Positions 21,415 to 28,044 of a stretch of 32,209 bases of DNA are shown in pieces. The stretch comes from a virus. The stretch lies in IMG/VR virus record IMGVR_UViG_3300034064_000156, positions 1-32,209 of that record. One strand, 5' to 3'. Position 1 is the stretch's first letter. Every line of letters starts with the position of its first letter. A program made the position numbers and the translations under genes. The notes beneath the pieces were generated by a model. That model was given only the letters and a program-made list of their open reading frames with translations, was not told the DNA's origin and made no database searches.

Positions 21415-23397
21415 TTATTTGTTTGCGAATCTTGGATTATCAGGTAGGAAACCTTCATAAGGCATATCTCGTGGCTCCTGTGCTACCTTCGGATTGTTGC
21501 GCACTTTATACCCGGCTTTCTTCACTCGCACATCCATGGCTTCGCGTATATCTGGATTAGTTAGATCTAAACCAAAACCTTTTGCACTAGCAAAGGTCAT
21601 CTTCCTCCACACGTGGCCACATGCCCCTCCGCCCTTGTACAACCACACCGAATATTTATCAGCCCCTCGCGGCCCCCATCCCTCATTGACTATTTGCTTG
21701 CCCATTTGCATGATATCTTCTTTGCGATATAGCTTATCGGCTGCAATCATCTTACGGCAAAACTCACGTGAGTTAGCTTTAATCTCACCGCTGTATTTGT
21801 AGCGTGTATAGAACTTTACATCATCAATGGTTTCGTCTTGCGTAGACTTCGCATTAGGTCGCGCAGTACCTGTGCTTGTAGCAAAGTTGTGCGCTTCTAA
21901 ACTTTCATTGTCTGCATCATCCGTATCGTAGTCAACATCGTACTCATCAATCAATACCCAGTCTTCTTGCGGGTCTTCACCTAATGCAATCAATGCATCT
22001 GCTACTTTGTTATCATCAAAGTCGGCAGCTACTTTTTTTTTTTCGTCACTCATTATGACTTCTTGCGGCTGCAAGCTACCGGGCAATACATCGGCAAAGA
22101 TTGCGTCAACCGTTGCAGGTGGTAACGTTGGGAATGCAGCTTGAACAATTGCCTTAGCACTTGTCACAGGAACCGCACCCGCAGCACTTTGCATTACGAT
22201 GTCAACAAGCGATGTAATCTGCGCACCATTCAAAGCAGTAGCAGCAACATCTGCCGTAGTACCTGTTGCGCTTGCATCGGTTACAACAGATGTTTGTTCT
22301 GCTACAAGTGGTGTGTTTGGCACAATCTCAAAAGAAACACCCGGCATTTGATTACTCAATAGTTCGGTAATGCTCTTATCAATTAGCGTTTGATATGGCT
22401 CAATGACTTGCTTGTTGAATATCTCAAGTCCTGTGGTCATTTCATCCTTGTTACTTCCGAAGCCTGATGTTTCGCGTATACCGAAAAGAAGTGGCGTAGT
22501 AACACGGTGTGCTGTGATTATCTTTTGCGTTGCGGTAGTATCCATCAATTGATACTGCTTGTCCGCATCATTGACAGGGAATGGTGTAATCTCAGTCTTA
22601 GGTTGATCACGTTCGTTAAAGAACATTACCACCTTGCCTGCATTACGCGCACCACTCATCTTGTTCTCCCAGTCCATCATCATTTGCTGCTTCTGCTCAG
22701 GCGTTGCTTGCCCGTTGTAGAAGTTGATAATGGTTGAAGGGAATAAACCGTTTGAGATTTGGTTAATGTGGAATATAGATATCTGCTTATCTAACTCAAT
22801 GTAGTTAATCGCACTCCAGTAATCAGGGCGTGGATATACATCGCTACCTGTGTAAGTAAAGCACCAATAGATTTGGCGCGGTTCTTCATTACGTGTAAGG
22901 TAATTGTACTTTGGAATGAATTCGGGCGTGTTCTTTTTCTTGCGTGTGTTTGACCAATCGTAGCTGTGGAATATTCCTATCTCACTATCATCATCCTGAT
23001 TGACCGCAATACGACATTCTTCAAATGGTATCGGGTTTAACTTGCTAATTACTGTGCGATCATTAGACCAAATCACTTCTATAAAGAAACCACCAAACAA
23101 CTTCAAGTCATGTGCGGCTGCATAGGTCAAAGTGTTTACATCGAGTGCGTCAAGTTCCGCTTGATATTGTTCTGACTTGATACCCTTCCCGGCTATCATA
23201 TCACCAATGGCTACAACGAGCGAACCGTGTACTGGTGATTCGTGCGCAAGGTCACGGAGGTATTGCGGGAAATCATTTTGGTCACCGTAGTTAACCCAGC
23301 CTTTGCGGTCTACTTTTTCAGCATCACTCTTAGCTACATATTCACTAAGCTTCAAGCTAACTATATTCGATTCTTTATGCTCCATAGATAATGTCAT
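21415..23397 (-). CDS. Portal protein fused to a C-terminal head-morphogenesis-like domain
   Basis: 660 residues. Residues 1 to about 360 are portal-like (SEYVAKSDAEKV, WVNYGDQNDFPQYLRDLAHESPVHGSL, IWSNDRTVISKLNPIPFEECRI, MMDWENKMSGARNAGK, TAHRVTTPLLFGI). After a low-complexity Ala/Thr/Val region, the C-terminal part (about 530-610: SREFCRKMI, YRKEDIMQM, GGGACGHVWRKM) recalls the Cys/His pattern of Mu-F-type minor head domains. At the boundary the message has eleven A in a row (22033-22043, codons 452-455), directly after an internal ATG (22051-22053). The portal ring is the packaging channel. Overlaps the preceding gene by 23 bases. Confidence 0.8.
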   Translation of the reverse strand: MTLSMEHKESNIVSLKLSEYVAKSDAEKVDRKGWVNYGDQNDFPQYLRDLAHESPVHGSLVVAIGDMIAGKGIKSEQYQAELDALDVNTLTYAAAHDLKLFGGFFIEVIWSNDRTVISKLNPIPFEECRIAVNQDDDSEIGIFHSYDWSNTRKKKNTPEFIPKYNYLTRNEEPRQIYWCFTYTGSDVYPRPDYWSAINYIELDKQISIFHINQISNGLFPSTIINFYNGQATPEQKQQMMMDWENKMSGARNAGKVVMFFNERDQPKTEITPFPVNDADKQYQLMDTTATQKIITAHRVTTPLLFGIRETSGFGSNKDEMTTGLEIFNKQVIEPYQTLIDKSITELLSNQMPGVSFEIVPNTPLVAEQTSVVTDASATGTTADVAATALNGAQITSLVDIVMQSAAGAVPVTSAKAIVQAAFPTLPPATVDAIFADVLPGSLQPQEVIMSDEKKKVAADFDDNKVADALIALGEDPQEDWVLIDEYDVDYDTDDADNESLEAHNFATSTGTARPNAKSTQDETIDDVKFYTRYKYSGEIKANSREFCRKMIAADKLYRKEDIMQMGKQIVNEGWGPRGADKYSVWLYKGGGACGHVWRKMTFASAKGFGLDLTNPDIREAMDVRVKKAGYKVRNNPKVAQEPRDMPYEGFLPDNPRFANK

Positions 23398-23764
23398 TTG
23401 ATATTACTTCGCTAGGTACATTATAGAACTGCTCGTTATCTGTCAACACAACGTAGCCACGTTGTACAACACCCACAACACTACCAGTCGTAGGGTTAAT
23501 ATTGCTAGAACTATTTTGTCCATATACGACATAGCGATACCGCCCCGCTAAGGTAAGACCTACGGTCGTTACTGTGAGCTGCGTTATACGCACATTTTCC
23601 AACACTACGGTTGCAACCTGTGCAAGTTCTTCGCCCGTTGTGCTATTCTCTTCGTGTGTGATTATGATAAGATAATGAGTGAACGCAGTAGCAAAGTACT
23701 GGCGTGCCTCATCTAATGAAAGAAATACGGTTTGATTCGCTGTGTTAGTAGTTAGATATATCAT
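23375..23764 (-). CDS. Small head/neck structural protein
   Basis: 129 residues from the ATG at 23762-23764; the frame is open to 23833 but that reading would include the terminator hairpin and a Cys/Leu-rich extension unlikely for a virion protein. Beta-rich sequence with MIYLTTNTANQTVFLSLDEAR at the start, a pattern I recall from short Bacteroidota phage virion proteins. Lies between major tail protein and portal. Confidence 0.55.
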   Translation of the reverse strand: MIYLTTNTANQTVFLSLDEARQYFATAFTHYLIIITHEENSTTGEELAQVATVVLENVRITQLTVTTVGLTLAGRYRYVVYGQNSSSNINPTTGSVVGVVQRGYVVLTDNEQFYNVPSEVISNDIIYGA

Positions 23765-23776
23765 GCTTATTGATTT

Positions 23777-23807
23777 AAAAAGGGGCAGTACAAGCACCGC
23801 CCCCTTT
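23777..23807 (-). terminator. Terminator hairpin after the major tail protein gene
   Basis: On the - strand: AAAGGGGGC, about 12-base loop, GCCCCTTTTT. Stem of GC-rich bases followed by T5, between the 23843 stop and the 23764 start. Would reduce read-through from abundant capsid/tail mRNAs into portal genes. Confidence 0.6.
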
Positions 23808-23842
23808 ACACACAATGAATACAAAAACAACAAGACAAAGTC

Positions 23843-24385
23843 TTAGTAAGCAGGGCTTACAGTAATACCTGCAAAGTTGTCAAATGGTACAGAGGTATAC
23901 GGCTCAAGGTGTACAGCAGGTGCGAGTTCTTCAGCAACTGTTGTAACTTGGTAACCCATCAAATCCGCTTTCTGCGCTCCTGATTGTACAGTACCTGCGG
24001 TCAACTGTGAGCCTTCGCCCGCACCAACCAACAAGATTTGGTCATCATTAGTACGTACAAAAACAATCATTTTAGCCTTTGCTACGTTCAAGAACTCATT
24101 ACGCATGTCTTGATTCAACTTACCAAATGTCCATCCAACTTCTTGAGAAAAGTAAAGTGTACCTGTTTCCAAGTTTTTGTTTACTGTCTCAATGTAAGAA
24201 CCGCTGTTGCGGAATGGAACGTAACGGTAGATAGTAGCCGTAGGCAATCCGTCTACTTCGCCATTAGTACCACCATAAGTGATACCACTCTCGAAGTCTT
24301 CGTAGTTAGCAATAAGTACTTCCTTAACCCCGCCGATACCTTCGAGGCATCCGAGGCTGAATCCTGTGGTTAATTCACAAGCCAT
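23843..24385 (-). CDS. Major tail (tube) protein, probable
   Basis: 180 residues. Begins MACELTTGFSLGCLEGIGGVKEV, and has SGSYIETVNKNLETGTLYFSQEV, KLNQDMRNEFLNVAKAKMIVFVRTNDDQILL and GYQVTTVAEELAPAV near the end. This set of motifs matches a recurring Bacteroidota phage family, and the final G-Y-x-V/L-T element resembles that of tail-tube proteins. It is flanked by its own hairpin terminators and lies right after the capsid gene, so it is probably highly expressed. Could alternatively be a capsid accessory protein. Confidence 0.6.
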   Translation of the reverse strand: MACELTTGFSLGCLEGIGGVKEVLIANYEDFESGITYGGTNGEVDGLPTATIYRYVPFRNSGSYIETVNKNLETGTLYFSQEVGWTFGKLNQDMRNEFLNVAKAKMIVFVRTNDDQILLVGAGEGSQLTAGTVQSGAQKADLMGYQVTTVAEELAPAVHLEPYTSVPFDNFAGITVSPAY

Positions 24386-24400
24386 GTTTTATATAGTTTT

Positions 24401-24424
24401 AAAAGGGGGCTGTTACACCCCCTT
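24401..24424 (-). terminator. Terminator hairpin after the major capsid gene
   Basis: On the - strand: AAGGGGG, 8-base loop TGTAACAG, CCCCCTT, then TTAAAA. Lies 9 bases after the capsid stop and 15 before the next start. Confidence 0.65.
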
Positions 24425-24433
24425 AGTTATTAA

Positions 24434-25330
24434 TTATGCTCCCCAGTAGGTGATGTCTTCACCAACTGCAATCTGTGCTCCGAGGTAGAAACGTGCGCCG
24501 TAACGTACGTTCTGTGATCCATCCAAGTTCTGCATGTCCAAGATGAACACTTCGTTCATTTGGTTTTCCTGCCATGTTCCAAGCATCAAGTTGCTAGGCT
24601 GTGCGAAGATTATATTGTTTGCAGTCATACCCGGACAAACGTAGATATCGTACATACCTACGAATCGACGGTTAACCTCTGGTCCACCTGTCAAGTACCA
24701 TCCGTTGCCAGCAGCGATTTGCGCTTGCATGTAAGCTTCCCATGCAGCCTGACCCATGTACAATGCAGGCTTTTCAGCAGCACCCTTCACAGCAGAGTTT
24801 GCAGTATTGATGATGTCCCAAATGGTAGCGATAATGTTAGTAGCGTCCAAAGCACCTGAACCCGCAGATACAGCATTTGAACCTGCTGCCTTGATCAAAG
24901 TCTCGAAACCATCGTACTGTCCTGCAGTAGCGTTAACACCTGACCACATGACAGTTTCGTTTGCAGCAGCAATACCACCAACCAAACGGCCTATGATAGC
25001 GTCTTGGATTTGTGTGTTCACACGGCCTGACATTACATCGGCAGTAGTCCAGTCAATGAAGAAATCTTTCTTACAGATTTGACGCTGTACCTGGAATTCT
25101 TCAAGAGTCAAAATGCGCTCAGTCAAAGTGATCGTGCCTGTTGGCGTGAAATCACAAGTGCCTGCGGCAAATGTTACGGTGTCATCAATTTTACGTACTA
25201 CTGATTTGTAAGGTACGTTTGGCTTCATTGTCACGTACTGTGCAGAAACGTTTGACAAGAGTGCCTTTGCTACGATTTCACCAGCTAATTCACCTGCATA
25301 GGTGGTGGTGAGTGAAGTTGTTGTTGGCAT
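24434..25330 (-). CDS. Major capsid protein
   Basis: 298 residues. Compact capsid-type sequence: helical N-terminus, then CDFTPTGTITLTERILTLEEFQVQRQICKKDFFIDW, IIGRLVGGIAAANETVMWSGV, YDGFETLIKAAG and a C-terminal block ending GARFYLGAQIAVGEDITYWGA. Similar in layout to HK97-fold capsid proteins of Bacteroidota phages. Preceded by scaffold (25360) and protease (27355) and flanked by a terminator, as expected of the most abundant virion protein. No canonical HK97 cross-link motif noticed. Confidence 0.75.
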   Translation of the reverse strand: MPTTTSLTTTYAGELAGEIVAKALLSNVSAQYVTMKPNVPYKSVVRKIDDTVTFAAGTCDFTPTGTITLTERILTLEEFQVQRQICKKDFFIDWTTADVMSGRVNTQIQDAIIGRLVGGIAAANETVMWSGVNATAGQYDGFETLIKAAGSNAVSAGSGALDATNIIATIWDIINTANSAVKGAAEKPALYMGQAAWEAYMQAQIAAGNGWYLTGGPEVNRRFVGMYDIYVCPGMTANNIIFAQPSNLMLGTWQENQMNEVFILDMQNLDGSQNVRYGARFYLGAQIAVGEDITYWGA

Positions 25331-25359
25331 TTTTAAATAAAATTATGAGGTGAATTAAT

Positions 25360-25953
25360 TTACTTTTTTGCGCGAATGCTTTCCATAAAGTCGCTGAATG
25401 AGTTACCATTCGATGCAACCACAGGAGCGGCATTCTTTTTAAATTCTTGTGACTTTACAGAAGGTACAGCCGGGGCTTTCTTAACTGAAGCAAGTTCAGC
25501 TTTTACGGATTCGGCATCCTTCTTAGCGTTTTCAACTGCGGCAGCTAGTTCAGTCTTTTCGACTTCAAGTGCAGCAATACGTTCAGACAATTGACCGATT
25601 ACGGCAACGAGGTCTTCGCTGCTCATTTCAGTAGATTGTTCTTCGCGCTCGATTTCGGCAATAAGGCCATCTTCGCCTACTACCACTTTAGTTACACCGT
25701 CTTCTAGGATGTATTCACCCGCAGGTACAGGAACTGGGTTGCCGTCAGCATCTAGTGTGAAGATGTCAACACCTACAACCCACTCATCAGCTGTTGAGTA
25801 GATTTTGGTACCATCAGCAAGCGTGCCCTCTACGGCAAACTTTACTTCGGTAGCTGCTTCAGTTGTTTCTTCTTCAAACTTGATACCCAACGCAGATGGT
25901 TCAATGCCGTACTTTGTGAAGACTGCTTTGATTTGATTTTTGATATCTGACAT
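25360..25953 (-). CDS. Scaffolding protein (or protease-cleaved assembly domain)
   Basis: 197 residues from the ATG at 25951-25953 (MSDIKNQIKAVF); the longer form to 25998 adds an unlikely 15 residues that cross the + strand promoter. Acidic N-terminal beta region (YSTADEWVVGVDIFTLDADG), then a long Ala/Glu/Lys coiled coil (LVAVIGQLSERIAALEVEKTELAAAVENAKKDAESVKAEL), a Pro-containing linker and a basic C-terminal helix. Size, coiled coil and position just before the capsid gene are typical of phage scaffolds. Confidence 0.7.
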   Translation of the reverse strand: MSDIKNQIKAVFTKYGIEPSALGIKFEEETTEAATEVKFAVEGTLADGTKIYSTADEWVVGVDIFTLDADGNPVPVPAGEYILEDGVTKVVVGEDGLIAEIEREEQSTEMSSEDLVAVIGQLSERIAALEVEKTELAAAVENAKKDAESVKAELASVKKAPAVPSVKSQEFKKNAAPVVASNGNSFSDFMESIRAKK

Positions 25954-25987
25954 GTTTGGTAATTTTGGTATAGTAGACAAAACGCTG

Positions 25988-26019
25988 TTTTGTTGCATAC
26001 GCCAAATTGATTACCTTAG
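25988..26019 (+). promoter_or_regulatory. Promoter of the ribbon-helix-helix gene
   Basis: TTTTG ending at 25992, 19 bases, TACCTTAG 26012-26019 (one mismatch to TAnnTTTG). Start codon 26044 is 24 bases on. Points against the late arm. Confidence 0.65.
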
Positions 26020-26043
26020 CGACTGTAAAAAATTACATACATT

Positions 26044-26181
26044 ATGACTACCAAACAAACCATGCCCATGGACACTAAGATTAGTGTTAGGCTCAATGAG
26101 AAACAACTTAAGGTTGTGCAAAAGGCTGCGAAGGCTCACAAGATGAACCTAGCAGAATATGTTCGTGCGTGTATTCTTTGA
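26044..26181 (+). CDS. Ribbon-helix-helix (Arc/CopG-like) DNA-binding protein, 45 aa
   Basis: 45 residues: beta strand KISVRLNEKQLKVV, then helices VQKAAKAHKMNLAEYVRACIL, the classic ribbon-helix-helix size and pattern (strand with alternating residues, two helices). Binds operator DNA as a dimer. It lies alone on the + strand within the - strand head-gene block, with its own promoter and terminator, so it is a moron-like insertion that could repress phage or host genes. Its first ATG is preferred; two more Met codons (7, 9) follow. Confidence 0.7.
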   Translation: MTTKQTMPMDTKISVRLNEKQLKVVQKAAKAHKMNLAEYVRACIL

Positions 26182-26208
26182 CCAATAGGTATAATAAGCG
26201 AAAAAAAG

Positions 26209-26235
26209 AAGGCCCTCGTTTGGGCCTTTCTTTTT
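26209..26235 (+). terminator. Terminator of the ribbon-helix-helix unit
   Basis: AAGGCCC TCGTTT GGGCCTT, followed by TCTTTTT: a 7-bp stem with six-base loop. Marks the end of the + strand unit 50 bases before the stop of the 26285 gene. Confidence 0.8.
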
Positions 26236-26284
26236 AATCTTAAATACCTAAATACTTTCGGTTACACTAACCGCTGCTAATATA

Positions 26285-27349
26285 TCAATAAAATGATTCC
26301 ATACCCGTTTCTAAACTCAACCATTTGCCCGTGCTTTCATTCTTGCCATTAGCAGGTAAGAACTCCATGTAGGCTAGTAGCTTTGCTTCTTCAGTTAATG
26401 ACGGATTGAATGTGAGTGTGCGGTTGATTATGTTGTACGCATTTTCACCACCCGCTTGAAGATTAAGTGTGCTGTCTTCAGTTGGATTTTGACCGATGTC
26501 AATAGTACTACCATACACGTTCATGGTTGTAGGTGTGCTACGTTCACCATTGTACAGTCGATACATCTGCTTGTAGCCTCCATAGGTTTGACCAAAAGAA
26601 TTGATAAGCACTTTGTAATTAAAAGTGTTTGCATCAATGCCATTGATATATACCGTGCTTTTGACTTGTGTTGGGCTTATGTTTTCAATGTCCATAGCAA
26701 TTGATGTGATGTGCGTTTCACCCTTAACAGGTACGATAGGAAATACCCAGCGACAATTCCAAATCATTTCCTGTTCAGTCATGTTAGCAAGCTTCAAGAA
26801 TTCAGCTTTACGCAGTCTACGCTTTGGCGTAATTGCGCCACGACTTGTCCATTTCACAACGGTCTTGCCTGTTGCATCCTTACCTAGTACGCGTGACTTG
26901 TATTGCACGCGCACAAGTGGGTCAACCATATCTTCAGCCACACCATTAACCACCGTTTCGTATGGCTCATATGTGAGGTCTATGCGATCAGCATTAAAAA
27001 ACATATTGCTTTCTACATAGTAAACAGTTTGCCCGGCTACACCACTTGGCGGTTCATGCTTTATCCACTTGCTAGGACAATGCAACTGGTAGCCCTTAGG
27101 TGTCATGCCGCCTAATTGAAAGCTCATGTTGTATAGTGCCATGCTTGCATAGTTGAGCGGATACAATCCAAACAGTTGTGTGTTGGTTGTCTTCTCAACC
27201 GTGTAAGTTATAACGTTTTTGCCTGTGCTAAAATCATTGTTCTCGTACACGACAAAGCCATTAGTGATGCGCGTGTTTATTTGCCCGTTATAGGCTTCAA
27301 ATTCGGGCGGTAATCCTAGCACATCAAGTGCCTTTTCTACGTTTATCAT
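26285..27349 (-). CDS. Structural protein of unknown role (head operon)
   Basis: 354 residues, beta-rich. No known motif recognised; contains EPYETVVNGVAEDMVDPLVRVQYKSR, WTSRGAITPKRRLRKAEFLKLANMTEQ and YKQMYRLYNGERS. Sits between protease and scaffold and starts 5 bases after the protease stop. Could be a decoration, vertex or neck protein. Confidence 0.5.
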   Translation of the reverse strand: MINVEKALDVLGLPPEFEAYNGQINTRITNGFVVYENNDFSTGKNVITYTVEKTTNTQLFGLYPLNYASMALYNMSFQLGGMTPKGYQLHCPSKWIKHEPPSGVAGQTVYYVESNMFFNADRIDLTYEPYETVVNGVAEDMVDPLVRVQYKSRVLGKDATGKTVVKWTSRGAITPKRRLRKAEFLKLANMTEQEMIWNCRWVFPIVPVKGETHITSIAMDIENISPTQVKSTVYINGIDANTFNYKVLINSFGQTYGGYKQMYRLYNGERSTPTTMNVYGSTIDIGQNPTEDSTLNLQAGGENAYNIINRTLTFNPSLTEEAKLLAYMEFLPANGKNESTGKWLSLETGMESFY

Positions 27350-27354
27350 ATGTG

Positions 27355-27948
27355 TTATTTATTGGTTGCTTTGCTTAGTAGTTCATCAAGCTCCATCACC
27401 AATTCTGCTTCGTAGTTTTTAACACCACTCATGGCTACACCTACCTCGTTAAAGAATCCTTCGATGCTGTAACCTTTTATCTTGCCTTCCTTTACGTCAT
27501 CCCATACGTGGTCTTCGTCTACATGCGTACCAATAAACCATGTACCATCAGGCAAATCAGGTAAGCCTAGTTCAATGCTCTTATCATTCTTACCTTCTTT
27601 CAACCATGACTCAACAACGGTCACACCTGTTACTGGTATCTCATGCTGCAAGTTGGTCGTGTGTTGCAGATTCTTTTTAAAGAACTGATGCGCTAACTGT
27701 TGCACGGTCTTCTTTTCAAAGTACACATAGTAGGCTTCGCCCTTATCATCATAGCGAAGTATCTCTTTATCCGGGATGAGTGCAGGGCCGTATAGCATCC
27801 TACGTTCCTCATCCACTTTTGCGAGTTGCATCTTGCTTAGTGCAATCCAGTTCTCTTCTATGGCAGGCGCATCGACTAAGCCCATCGCGGTGATACCCAA
27901 ACGGCCTTCTTCATCAATTACGCATTTTACTACTTTTCTTTTTTCCAT
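27355..27948 (-). CDS. Prohead protease, XkdF-like serine peptidase
   Basis: 197 residues. Family layout of Peptidase_S78_2/XkdF: MLYGPALIPDKEILRYD, then LQHEIPV with catalytic H102, VVESWL with catalytic S114, GTWFIGTHVDEDHVWDDVKEGKIKGYSIEGFF with the conserved GYSIEG at 159-164. Processes scaffold and capsid during head maturation. Next to the scaffold and capsid genes as usual. Confidence 0.85.
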   Translation of the reverse strand: MEKRKVVKCVIDEEGRLGITAMGLVDAPAIEENWIALSKMQLAKVDEERRMLYGPALIPDKEILRYDDKGEAYYVYFEKKTVQQLAHQFFKKNLQHTTNLQHEIPVTGVTVVESWLKEGKNDKSIELGLPDLPDGTWFIGTHVDEDHVWDDVKEGKIKGYSIEGFFNEVGVAMSGVKNYEAELVMELDELLSKATNK

Positions 27949-27962
27949 TTTTCAAAGTTATT

Positions 27963-28044
27963 TATATTTGACACGTTTTCATCATAGCATTGTTTTCAAT
28001 AGGTTTAGTTTCAGAGACCGTCCAAACGTGGGCGGTTTTCTTTT
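27963..28044 (+). ncRNA. Small RNA unit on the + strand, copy 2
   Basis: TATATTTG at 27963-27970, about 45 bases, then ACCGTCC AAACGT GGGCGGT (28017-28036) and a T-rich tail. Same order, size and CC-AAACGT-GG loop as 17704-17793, and a shared CATTGTTTT-like segment. No reading frame. Between the tape-measure stop and the protease start, transcribed against them. A clear -33 element is not seen. Confidence 0.45.

Noticed and set aside
23765-23833. N-terminal extension of the 23375 gene to 23833
   Set aside because: Would translate through the terminator hairpin and gives a Cys/Leu-rich leader unlike a virion protein; ATG at 23764 preferred.
27953-27960. - strand TAACTTTG promoter box before the protease gene
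   Set aside because: Too close to the start codon (transcription would start at or after the ATG) and no -33 element at a proper distance.
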